64,000 nucleotides of DNA. It comes from Sebastes aleutianus (lineage: Eukaryota > Chordata > Actinopteri > Perciformes > Sebastidae). The stretch lies in assembly GCA_916700875.1 (NCBI GenBank), contig CAKAKS010000062.1, forward strand, positions 17,078,460 through 17,142,459. The letters are read 5' to 3'. Below the pieces are notes generated by a model that saw only the letters and a list, made by a program, of their open reading frames with translations, was not told where the DNA came from and made no database searches. The translations under genes were made by a program, and so were the position numbers. Every line of letters starts with the position of its first letter. Within the stretch, counting starts at the first letter, position 1. Below, piece after piece: positions 23,001 to 33,247 of this stretch.

Positions 23001-23861
23001 TACTGTGTCAGACTGTGTGGCAGCAGAGGTGAAGCTGGCAGTGACAGTAGTTTGGTGAGTTAGTTGATAAGCTTGTTTATATGAACAAATCAACATCTCT
23101 TCTCCATAACGTCACACCAATCTCTCTACACCGAGGCGTTTTAGGACACACGGTGCGGCAGCTGCCAGCTAGCCTTATAACGAGCTAACGTTAGCTTAGC
23201 AGATGTAGCTAGTCGTTAGCTTAGCTGATGCTAACATGATAGCTAGTCGTTAGCTTAGCTGATGCTACCAAGGTAGCTTCCTCTAACTATGGAAATCAAG
23301 CCGCCTCTTCCAGGCTACCTCTAATTAAACACACTATGTGTTGCCTCACATTAAACATTGAACTGTTAACGCAAAGTGTTTTAAATATATATATTGTTAG
23401 ATGCTAACGTTAGCTACAGACAACTTCAGCTAGCTAGTTAGCTTCTCCACGGCTAGCTAGTTAGCTTCCTCACTGCTAGTTAGCCATTTCAACAAAAGCA
23501 AAGTTAGTCAGTTGAGCTGTCACTTATCCACAACAGTGTTAATGTATATCCTCTTTCATGTGGACTCTTCTCTGTTAGTATTGGTATCGACTCCAGCATT
23601 ATAAAGCTGTATGTGTCCGGCTAGCTTGAGCTACAGTGTTGACGTGAAACCAGCCATCAGGAAGCTAACACCATGCTAGCATCGGTTAGCTAAACAAAGA
23701 CCTCATCTTCTGGATGATGGTTTTCTGAGAGCAGCTCTGTTCAGCTACTGACAGCACACATATCAACAGCTAGAGGGTGACTTACTGACTCCTTAAAGTC
23801 AGGTTTCACTAGTCAACAGGCCATCACATTTTGAGCTGTATCTGTTTTCCTCACTCACCAT
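20040..23861 (-). CDS. elob: Elongin B, four coding exons, 119 aa
   Basis: Elongin B is the ubiquitin-like subunit that pairs with elongin C. The pair links SOCS/VHL-box receptors to CUL2/CUL5 ligases and also stimulates Pol II elongation with elongin A. Exons: 23859-23861 (the ATG only, split immediately by GTGAGT), 21307-21441 (DVFLMIRRHKTTIFTDAK ... KRPPEDQKLYK), 20330-20438 (DDVMLNDGQTLGNCGF ... ATVGLAFRLS) and 20040-20152 (DDSFEQLRVEPFS, ending PQDSGSTANEQAVQ-stop). The length matches the 118 aa human protein and the C-terminus is nearly identical. Intron 1 (2.4 kb) holds a hAT element and repeat remnants. Confidence 0.97.
20803..21045. repeat. Partial AGGGCCGTCAAACGATTAA-type repeat
   Basis: The left end resembles the terminus of the element at 61127-61469 (AGGGCTGTCA) and the body contains ATTAATCGCATGATTGTC. 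It lies in elob intron 2 (20439-21306) and has no clear right end. Confidence 0.5.
21880..22397. mobile_element. hAT-type MITE in elob intron 1
   Basis: It starts TAGGGATGCACCG and ends TGTGCATCCCTA. Flanks are CTTATTGT (21872-21879) and CCTATTGT (22398-22405), an 8-bp duplication with one change. A related terminus, GGAACGCACCGATCCGATA, is present at about 4009 in an armc5 intron. Confidence 0.85.
23180..23470. repeat. GCTAGC/TTAGCTTAGCTGATGCTA short repeats upstream of elob
   Basis: GTCGTTAGCTTAGCTGATGCTA occurs twice (about 23211 and 23248) within a wider patch of GCTAG and TTAGCTT words. It lies within the long elob intron 1, not in the promoter. Confidence 0.7.
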
Positions 23862-24035
23862 TTCTTGCGGTTGGTTGCACACAGAAAAAAAAAACGCCTC
23901 CAACCGCACAGCGACAAACTGAGAGAGATCAGAGCAGCATCAGTCAGCCTGCAGCTCCGACACCAGCCAGCAGGAGGAGACATGAGGGTACAGGCACTTC
24001 CTTCTTCTCCTACTGTAACCGGCCGAGCAGCCATA

Positions 24036-24430
24036 CATTTAATAATATTAAAATATATATAATAATAATAAAATATAATATACAATAATAATATTAAAAT
24101 ATATATAATAATAATAAAATATAATATATAATAATAGTATATAAATATATATATATAAATAAATAATATATATAATAATAATATATAATATATATATATA
24201 AATAAATAATATAAATATAATATATATATATAAATAATATATATATATAAATAAATTATATATTTATATATATATATATATAAATTAATCATATATATAA
24301 ATAAATAATATATAATATATATATATATATAAATAAATTATATAAATATAATATATATATATAAATAATATATATATATAAATAAATTATATATTTATAT
24401 ATATATATATAAATTATATATATAAACAAT
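24036..24430. repeat. Long AT-only microsatellite
   Basis: Nearly 400 bases of ATATATAAATAAAT variants with almost no G or C. It includes imperfect duplications (ATAAATTATATATTTATATA appears twice). The long open frame on the minus strand is a by-product of composition. Confidence 0.95.
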
Positions 24431-24439
24431 AATAATTAA

Positions 24440-24690
24440 AATAAAAATAGTTTTATAACTATGGGAGCATTGTTGAGACTCATTCACATATCTTGAGGTC
24501 AGAGGTCAAGGGACCCCTTTGAAAATGGCCATGACAGTTTTTCCTCCCAAAATTTTAGCGCAAGTTGGGAGCGTTATTTAACCCCCTTCGTGACAAACTA
24601 GCATGACATCGTTGGTATCAATGGATTCCTTAGTTTTCTTTTAGTTTCATATGATACCAGTATCTTCACTCTGGCTTTAAAAATTGCAAA
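24440..24690. repeat. Dispersed repeat shared with 57375-57700
   Basis: GTCAAGGGACCCCTTTGAAA, ATGGCCATGACAGTTT and CATATCTTGAGGTCAGAGG recur in reverse complement near 57605-57655. Its terminal repeats are not intact here. Confidence 0.75.
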
Positions 24691-25468
24691 ATCGAGAAAT
24701 GTGTATTTCTCTTTTTTTTTTGTGAAAACAGTCAGAATAAAGCTTGAATCTGAAATTCACTAATTATGATACGTGGGTTAGAGAGTACAAAATCTCAGAG
24801 TTTTACAAGGCAGCTCAATATATCAGCACAGTTCAACAAAATAATGTGTTTGTTATAGTACGAGCTTCATTTTCCCTATGATCTCAGCAGTATTACATCT
24901 CTGTAGAATGAACAAACTGAACGGAGCTTCATCATCAGACCAATCATAATCATTCCTTCAATATGGTGAAACAAACAGGTGTTTCTTTTCAATGGTTGGT
25001 TCTTCTACGGTATGTGGGAGGACTTAACAGTTGTCACCGCAGTGAGTGGGACAGCTGAACTGAGAGCAACTGAGAAAAACAAACCAAGCGAGGTGCCACA
25101 AGCTGTGAAAGATCAGGGTTTGTTTTTCCTCTTATGATGTTTATGACATTGTGGCTCAGTTGGCTGTTCAGCAGTAAATTCATATGATACAGAAAAAGAT
25201 AAAAACATATAAAAACGTACACCTTTCTAAATAATAATTAAAAAAATCATTTTAAACGTACCAAAACTGTCCATTTAGGAGGTGCATTTTTAAAAAAAAC
25301 GTGACCCTTGAAACCAAATGCTCCTGAAACTCAGCTGTTGTTTGTTTGACACCTTTTAAAACAAGTTGGCAATACGTACTGCTGACAAATGCCTTCATTT
25401 GGAAAACACATTGATTATGCAGGAGTATCTTTGTAGTCTCATTTTGTATGTTGCACATATGATCAAAA
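24691..25468. other. Intergenic DNA between elob and the THAP/integrase gene
   Basis: Unique-looking AT-rich DNA in which I recognise no exon or repeat. Confidence 0.4.
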
Positions 25469-25469
25469 C

Positions 25470-25972
25470 AATTCTTATTTAAAGCAAGTTTATTTACATT
25501 TTTACATTTTATACAAATGAAACAACAACAATCAGGTACAAACTAATCTTGATGTAAAACATAAATAACGAAAGTCATTCTGCTACATTTTTATAGCATT
25601 TTTAAGACAATTCATTGTAGTACAATGTTAAATTCTGAATATATCGAAAAATAATATACAAGCATGAAAATGGCTTTCTACTGAGCTGACGGACAAAACC
25701 GGGTCAAAACCAAAAATTATGTTAGATTGAACGGGTTGAAAATGACATTGAGTCATTCGAGGAGAGCGGAGGATGCTGTAAGAATTTGCAGGTATTTGCC
25801 ATACCTGTCGACAAAGTCCTCATACTGGTCAAATTATCAGGGTTATCATGTTTCCGCTGTGGCCATGAAGTACTGAAGAATTCCAGCCCTTTTCCATGAC
25901 CAAAAAATACTCTTCCTCCCTGGTTTATTAATAAAACCGAGACCAGTTTGATTTCCACATCAATTGACCTGA
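25470..25972 (-). other. Probable spliced 3' UTR exon of the THAP/integrase gene
   Basis: A TTTTTCAG acceptor ends near 25973, and TTTATT at 25489-25494 gives a minus-strand AATAAA signal. The preceding coding exon ends its frame at 26748, 14 bases before a GTGAGT donor, so this exon would be untranslated. It depends on splice-site reading alone. Confidence 0.5.
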
Positions 25973-26747
25973 AAAATAATAATACTGAGTGAGACAAGTT
26001 GTACATTAAAATTACTTTTTTTTTAAATTCCCTAATATTCTCAAAACTTCTGATACCCTTTTACCAACAAAATTAGTGCGTATATGCAGTTTTTTTTAAA
26101 TGCGGGAAAACCTGCTAAAACCTGCTAAAAATAGGTTATAGACTCCTTTTCTATTGCCAGTAGACAAGTATGCATTTCTGGGTTTTTTTTCTGATGTGTC
26201 ACGTTCAACGTCACAAACGCGCCAGAAAACAGGGTTAGTAAACAGGGAAAAATGTTACAGTGCTTATTTCCTTTTAATATCAATCTCTCTTAAAACTCGG
26301 TGCCAACTAATTTGGAACTATGTTTGAGTCCTGCTTGGACGGAGACGAATGGAATATGTGGCTGAAATGGCAAAGGAAGTGCCGGAAACGGGGCAGAAAT
26401 TATTGTGTCCACCCAGGTGTCATGTTTCCATCACTGCCGATCAGAGCTGGAGGAGCCAATAAATACCCATGACTACTGCAGAGTCATTTGTCCCGAGAAT
26501 GAATGCAGATTGTAACCGTTAAATGTTAGGGGGCTTTAGGTTTTTTTTTTGTCCAGTGGAAAAGGGGCTTGAGATTGTTTTTAAATTCACTGATTATATC
26601 TTTCTGAAAAACACCTCCTGAAAATGCCTAGATTTTCCACAAAATCCATGACCAGAGAAAAATGTAGAACATTATATTTAAGTATGGTATATACTTGCAC
26701 ACAAAAACATGTATTAAAATATATTCAACTCACCAAATGAACTTCAT

Positions 26748-29700
26748 CTATCTAACCACGAAAGCACTTTCTTGGATCTTGGAATAAGCATACTGTGGAA
26801 CAGAGAGGCAAGAACATCATCAGTCATTTTACAGTATATTAAAACAAAAGCTCGTCAAAACTCAAATGTACAAAACCTGCACTTACATCTAGTCCTCTTG
26901 GAGACTGAACGGGCTCCAGTCCCCTACAGCAGAGCACTGAGAAGGGTCTCTCCTTAGTCTTTGAATGCTCTTTGAAACACAGACTGAAAACCTTGGCAGG
27001 CAGGTAGACATCCCAGTCAGCTGCATGCTCCTCTGCTAGATCACCTACCATCCTGTAGAAAACATGCAGTCATGATGAGAACATTTTCAGTTACATGCAT
27101 TACTTTTCTTTAATAGGATACACTTGTGCACTGCCGAGGAAGAGCTACAATATCAGTTTTGTACAAACACTTGACCTCTGTGCGCAATTCTTGATTTGCT
27201 ATATTTTTCATATTCCTCTGCTCTGGCTAACTGGCCAACAACATGTCGATTTAGAGCTGGAAGATGCATCAATGCAATACAGATATAGTAATATGAATAT
27301 AAATATTGCCTGTAACATTTTCAAAAAGGCACTGTAGGTAGTGTACAAACCTGTCGATCAGCTGCTGTGTGATCAAATCCATGGTGCCCGTCTGCTGATG
27401 ATAAACAACAAGAGCGACGGTGATCTTCAGCAGATCTTTCAGTTCTCGGTTGATCTAGCATGGGGATACAGTTACATAGTATATCTATGTGAAACAACGG
27501 CTGATTAGGACACTATTCCACCAATACTTTATTATAAAACTAAATGTATAGCTAGCTCAGTCGCTCAGTGGTATTTTATTTTGGCTCTATTTCTTCAGTC
27601 TCTCTGAAAAGCATAAACGTTTTCCTTTCTTTCCATATTTTAAGCTACACAGCTGTCTACTATTGTACTGGATAGTCAAATCTGAGGACATTGTTATTTT
27701 AACTAAGATAAAATGGCAATTATTTTGTTAGCATTGAACAAAAGCAAATCGTATGCTGCTATACATACTGTGCATGGACATTATACCATGAAGAGCTACA
27801 ATATCAGTTTTGTAAAAACACTTGACCTCTGTAAGCGATTCTTGATTTGCTGTATTTTTCATATTCCTCTGCTCTAGCTAGAGAACAAGGAAGCTCTGTT
27901 TTTTAGCAGCATCTAGAGGACGACAACCCCAGGCTACCCAGAGGCAGAGATTAGAAATCCAAGCTGAAACAGCCGCCTGTGGTTCTTCCTTTCATCCAAC
28001 TACGTCACTGTCACATCAAATGACGGCGCTAGAGGCAGGAAGAACAGATTTTGCAGCTACAAACTCAGCTTTCTGGGTCAATATAGCACACACTGAGGAA
28101 TTTATTGCTTCTATCAACTACATCAATACAGATTTTCCCTTTAAGCTCTCTATAACAATATGAACAGTTCAATGAACAATGCACTCACTTTGTGGACGAT
28201 GTCATGAGGCAGTCTGGAGAGGATTCTGAGCGGGTATCCAAAGTGGGCGATGATGTCCACGATTTGCTTCGCCACATCTGCAGGGAGGCACGACTGCATA
28301 GGCACAGCCTCCACCCACTTGGAGTAGTAGTCCGTCACAGTCAGGATGTATTTGTGTGCGCTGAGTGTTTGGGGCAGCGGCCCTCTGACATCCAGACCGA
28401 GCCACTGCCACGGCTCTTTCACCTGCCATCACAACGGCAACAATGCCAGTCACTTTAGTTTGTGTTGTATATGTTGAAATACATTCAGGTAATCATATAG
28501 TAACTTACCTCTATCACCTTTTCAGGATCTTCACAGTCTGTCTGTGAACATTACAGATGAGCACTTATTAAAATACTTCATAATTAAGAAGTCAAAGTAG
28601 ACAAAGACAACACACTGTAGTTTAAAACCATGAGGACTACTTACACTCAAATCATCATCTGGAGCCCACTGAATATCCTGTTGGTGCATGTGACACATAA
28701 ACAAACTGACAAATTGGATATAAATATGACACAGTATGTGATAATAAACTGAATTAATGAAGGTAATCACCTAAGAACAAACAGCTTTTGATTTGCCTAA
28801 TGTCATACCATAATTGTTGCTAAAAATGAATGTAAAATAAAGACATCACCAAGTTATCACATCATATCATATCACAACATGATGATTATTATAGAATAAA
28901 TAATATATAATAGCACTTGCCCGTGGTGTGCAGTAATCTCCATGGAAGAAATGTGGAAACGACTCTATCTTCATCAGCCCTTCATCGACTATAATCCTCC
29001 ATTTGTCATTTGACTGTTTTGGGTCTTTCTCTCTGAACATAAAACCAGAAAAAGCCAAAATATTAAAGAAGCAACCATCCAAATGGGTTCGAACTTAATA
29101 CAAAACACTTAATAGTTTTTAGTTTCAAACTGAAACTGCCAAGTGTTACTTCCTCAGTTTCTGATGCAGGTGATCACAAAAGTGCATGAATTAATCAAAA
29201 AATCATTCAAACCTTTTATAAACTTGAAGTAAAGCATCACAATTAAGTAAATAAATGTCAAAAAATGCAACACTTAATGTGAATGAAAATCACTGCGGTT
29301 CTGTTGAGGAGTGCAATCAATTCTAGAGCTGAAACGATTAATCAATTAGTCAATTAATCCTCCTCATGCATACTCTTTTTATTCTTCCTACTGAGAACCT
29401 TTGCACATTCCCACAACTACCACTTCTAAAAATAATTAATAATGTCATTTTCCTCCTTTCTATATTTATGTTTGCTGATTTGTGTATTTATTTTTAATTT
29501 AATTTTCTCTTACTATGTTTATGTTATGCAGAAATACACCAAAGCAAATTCCTTGTACATGGAAAACTACTTGGCAATAAACCGGATTTGGATTCTGATC
29601 ATACTATGTTGACAATCAATCAATAGTTTTAGTCATTTTTCAAGCAAAAATACCAAATATTCACTAGTTACAGCTGCTAAAATGTGAAGATTTGCTGCTT

Positions 29701-32101
29701 TTCTTTGTCTTACATGATATTAAACTGAACATATTTGGGTTTTGGACAGTTAATTACAGCTAATTAAAAGGCAACGGTTGGTAAATAAGTGGCCACTGTT
29801 CAGCATGGTCCAAGAGAGGCCAGCTTTCTACGACATCACAGAGAAACTTTATGCCAACAGAGTGGACTGGTAGTAAAGCAAGTATACAATAAAAATAGTG
29901 GAGGGTTAAGACTTCCGTGTTTATAGTAACATACCCAGCAGGCTCTTCTTCTGTCTGGCTGGGCTCTTTGTTCTGGACTCTTCTCCTTGCCGTGGCTTGA
30001 GCGGTCGTTGGAGACTGAGCTGGACTCGTCTGTGAGGCTTTAACACCTGCAGATGGCTGGTTCACAATACAGACAAACAACACACACTGGGTTCAGAAAC
30101 TTGAAAGCAATTAATATCCTGACTCCATGGAGCTAAAGTGAAGTAAGGGCAGAATTTATGTTAATATCCTTGCATTTTAACCCCAATCCAAGAAAGCTCC
30201 ATCTGTGCAAACAATGTTCAGAGAAAATTAACCAACAAGCTTGCTAAAATGACCACAAATGACAACTGAATTCTAACAGTTAAATGTCAATAAAACATGC
30301 TCTCACCTTTAATCTCTTACTTCTTCGGTTGATGGAAGCCTACAGCAGGGGGACAGTGACAGTAATTACATATGAGATCTTTATTTTAGAGAATTATCAG
30401 AATTTTAATGGAGCTGCTGACCTATTAAAGTGTTTTACTGTCTTATTCTTAAACTACTTTTCACACCCAGTGAGGCAGCTGATGTTTGATTTTTACATGA
30501 TCCACTGATACTGAGTAACTACATACAAACCTTTCTTTTCTGTGCTTTGCCAGGGGATGAAAATATGGTGGGAACGGCATCTTCTCGAAGTTTCACACAT
30601 TTGCCTGTTCTGTCAATGAACTGCTCCTCGAAATGATCGATGCACAGCACGGAGAAGCGAGACGGGGTCCAGTCCTTCCACTTCATGTTCATAAGCCATT
30701 TCTTGAGCTTTCGGGGATTATACAGGGGAAACCTGTAGCAGCACACAACTCATTAAAACAGTCCTGATGTGTGCAGGAAATAATACAACACTGAACTCCA
30801 TTTAAAAGTCAGTAACTTTTGTCTTTTAGTTCTCATTAGCTTCATAGTAAAACATTACTTAATGTTTTATGCATAAGGAAGCGAGTACTGTACTTCTATA
30901 AAGTTTAAACATTTTAGTTTTACAATATTTATTACTGGTGTGATGGATGCAAGCAAAATACATCCAAAACAAATTGTAAAACACTGTTGCAAAGAGATGA
31001 ACATGTTTTGTAAGGTCTATCTGGATCAAAGTCTTCTTCTGTCCAATAAATCATATCTATACTCTTCTGTAAGAGGGTATAATATGTTTGAAATATATTG
31101 AAAATATTGTTTAGGTAAAGCCTTAATGCTGGCTTAAACCGACATTCACATTTGTGAAACCTTTATTCTATTTGTGAAAGTGCAAAAAAGGGAGATTTCA
31201 CTGTTTTTTTAACACATCTAGACCACATTGGACCAGGTCAAGATCAAAAACCACTATACCTAGACTTGTCATATCTGGACTAGATTATCACAGAGAAGCC
31301 AGAGACTCTTTAAAACAATGTTTCAAATGTGTGAAACCTTTATTCTATTTGTGAAAATGCAAAAACAAAAAAAAAAGGGGGAGATTTCACTACTCTTTCA
31401 TACCTAGACCACATTGGACCAGGTCCAGATCAAAAACCACTATACCTAGACTTGTCAAATCTGAACCAGATTATCACAGAGAAGCCAGAGACTCTTTAAA
31501 ACAATGTTTCAAATGTGTAAAACCTTTATTCTATTTGTGAAAATGCAAAAAAAAAAGGGGGAGATTTCACTGCACTTTCATATCTCGACCACATTGACCC
31601 AGATCCAGATCATAAACCACAATATATAGACTTGTCCAATCTGGACTAGTTTATCATAGAGAAGCCATACACTATTTAAAACACAGCAGAGGTGCATTTC
31701 ATTGTTTAATACTAACGTTAGCAGCATGTCTGCCTCCAGTCTCAACTGTTGCAGAAAAGCAGCAAACTGAGAAGCTAAAACTAAACAAGGTTTAACATTT
31801 TTGCTTTCATAAAAAGATTATCAAAATAGTTGCCTGAATCAAGTTAGACTCATCCTGTATCCGTTTCTTATATTTGTAGTTAGATAAATCATTGAAACGA
31901 GTTAGAACAAAACTTCTCCAGGAAAAAAACCAAAGTGTTTTTAACTGATTAATGCTAATGTTTATGTTAGCTTTATGCTAGCTAGACTAACCTGCCAGCT
32001 ATTCTGTGATTACTGCTGATAAATGTTAATACTCACTTAAAATACTTCACATCTGACTCGCTGGAGCTTTCGCAGTTGTAGGCACATTTATATCTTCCCA
32101 T
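26748..32101 (-). CDS. THAP-domain/retroelement integrase-derived fusion protein, eleven coding exons, 382 aa
   Basis: Exons: 32037-32101, 30531-30732, 30307-30339, 29935-30056, 28921-29032, 28645-28677, 28509-28541, 28189-28422, 27351-27454, 26887-27052 and 26748-26792. Phases close to 383 codons. Residues 1-89 are a THAP zinc finger: C6-x3-C10 ... C52-x2-H55, FPLYNP, and the closing AVPTIF. Residues 101-200 are linker. Residues 201-368 resemble the integrase core and following segment of gypsy-type elements: WLGLDVRGPLP, YILTVTDYYSKWVEAVPM, HFGYPLRIL, INRELKDLLKI, DWDVYLPAKVF. Only the first catalytic Asp (D211) remains. The second site is R270, and the Glu of HPQTNGLVE is replaced (about L305). 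A sequence-specific DNA-binding role is inferred. It may be the fish gene called Gin-2 in the gypsy-integrase literature, but I cannot confirm that. The donor after 28921 is GC. Confidence 0.85.
27139..27880. repeat. ~90-bp direct duplication in introns flanking exon 9 of the THAP/integrase gene
   Basis: GAAGAGCTACAATATCAGTT ... CATATTCCTCTGCTC occurs at about 27139-27230 and again at about 27791-27880 with a few differences. The coding exon 27351-27454 lies between the copies. Confidence 0.85.
27881..28145. repeat. Short repeat-like block with AGGCAGGAAGAACAGATTTTG
   Basis: The intron segment has the look of a compact MITE: it ends ACAGATTTTCCCTTTAAG and has a mirrored TCTAGAGGACGACA region. 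Termini were not established. Confidence 0.3.
29325..29755. repeat. Composite of DNA-transposon repeat and LINE tail in intron 4
   Basis: AGAGCTGAAACGATTAATCA at about 29324 opens a GATTAATC-family copy that continues near 29610-29755. A block in between (about 29360-29600) has the look of a LINE 3' end (AAATTCCTTGTACATGGAAA, then GGCAATAAACC). Confidence 0.55.
31148..31690. repeat. Three-unit minisatellite of about 177-186 bp
   Basis: The unit begins GAAACCTTTATTCTATTTGTG and continues GGGAGATTTCACT ... CCACATTGGACCAGGTC ... ACCACTATACCTAGACTTGTC. Units start near 31156, 31333 and 31519. They lie in intron 1 of the THAP/integrase gene. Confidence 0.9.
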
Positions 32102-33247
32102 TTAGTACACAATTTCGTTTCATTTGCAACCAAACAAAGTGATTGTGTTTGAGCGACCAGTTATGCTACTAATAATACAACCACAAATACTTCCGGTCAA
32201 AATTTTCAAAATAAAAGACCTCCTGACATGTGACAGCAAGATTAAATCTTACAATAATTGTATAGTATTGGTAGAATATATAATTATATTTTTACTTGTC
32301 TTATATCGAACCCTTTCATATTGATTAGTCAACATTATTAATTATATATTCATGTCACTCAAGTCGCTTTTACTTCACCAACGGATGTTGTTTCTTCTTT
32401 GTGGGCGTATTTAATTGCTCATAAATGCCCTGCAACTTTTAATACATCCATGCCTGCAGCGCCACCTTATGGATAAAAGATAGAAGGACAGTCATATTTT
32501 ATTTTATTTTATTTGTTTGACACATTTGTACACAGGTAAATGCAGTGTCTTTTACATTTTAAAAAATAAAAATAAAAATGTGGAGCAAGTCAATTCATTT
32601 GTTCACTGACCCTCCAACTTTGAATTTTAATATACCTGAAAAAAATAAAAAATATTCCCGTAAAAATATAGATTTCTTTTTCCCCTACTTGTATCATACA
32701 CAAGATTTGAAATCAGAATGAATCAAACAAGGGATATTTTAAAACATTACTATTTAACATTAAAGGCACAATGAGTAGGATTTTCCTGAAAAACAATGTC
32801 ATACAAAAAGAATCCCTCTCAATCATCATTTATGACCCACTAGAAGTGTGTGGTGGTGTCTGTATCTGCAGAGACCCTGCCCACTGCCTGTATTTTCTTA
32901 TTTTGCTGTGTTTGTGACATTTCTGGGTGTCAGCCTCTATGAAAACGTAGCACGCATCCAAGAGGAAGCTACAAAAATGGTGGACACAGCACCAGAAACC
33001 CCCCGCAAATATAGCGAGGTGAAACGCCAAGCGGACAAAGCTCGTTCCAAAACGAGAGTGAATCTGGGGTTGTCTTTCACCGGCTGGCGAGCACCCTAAC
33101 CCAACCGTGGTCAGGGGGTGTGTGCTTCTGGTGTCTTTGAGCCGGGGAGGAGGGGCCAACTTTGAATGTTGTATTTACAAACCGCAACCGACAAAGCCTG
33201 CTCATTCTGCCTTTAAAAATGCGAAATGGCTGCAGATGTCTCACAGC
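32102..33247. other. Spacer between rusf1 (3' end) and the THAP/integrase gene (5' end)
   Basis: 32102-32450 should hold the THAP gene promoter. 32760-33245 looks like a dispersed repeat beginning TTAAAGGCACAATGAGTAGG and rich in CpG. It abuts the rusf1 stop and probably forms its 3' UTR. An open frame at 32848-33099 is judged not to be a gene. Confidence 0.5.

Noticed and set aside
23855..24292. 145-codon minus-strand Tyr/Ile frame
   Set aside because: Translation of an AT-only repeat, running into the elob 5' UTR on the same strand.
32848..33099. Plus-strand 83-codon open frame (MWWCLYLQ...) with basic tail, between rusf1 and the THAP gene
   Set aside because: It lies in a dispersed repeat beginning TTAAAGGCACAATGAGTAGG, resembles short frames found in other fish repeat copies, and has no splice partners. 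It overlaps the rusf1 3' UTR region.
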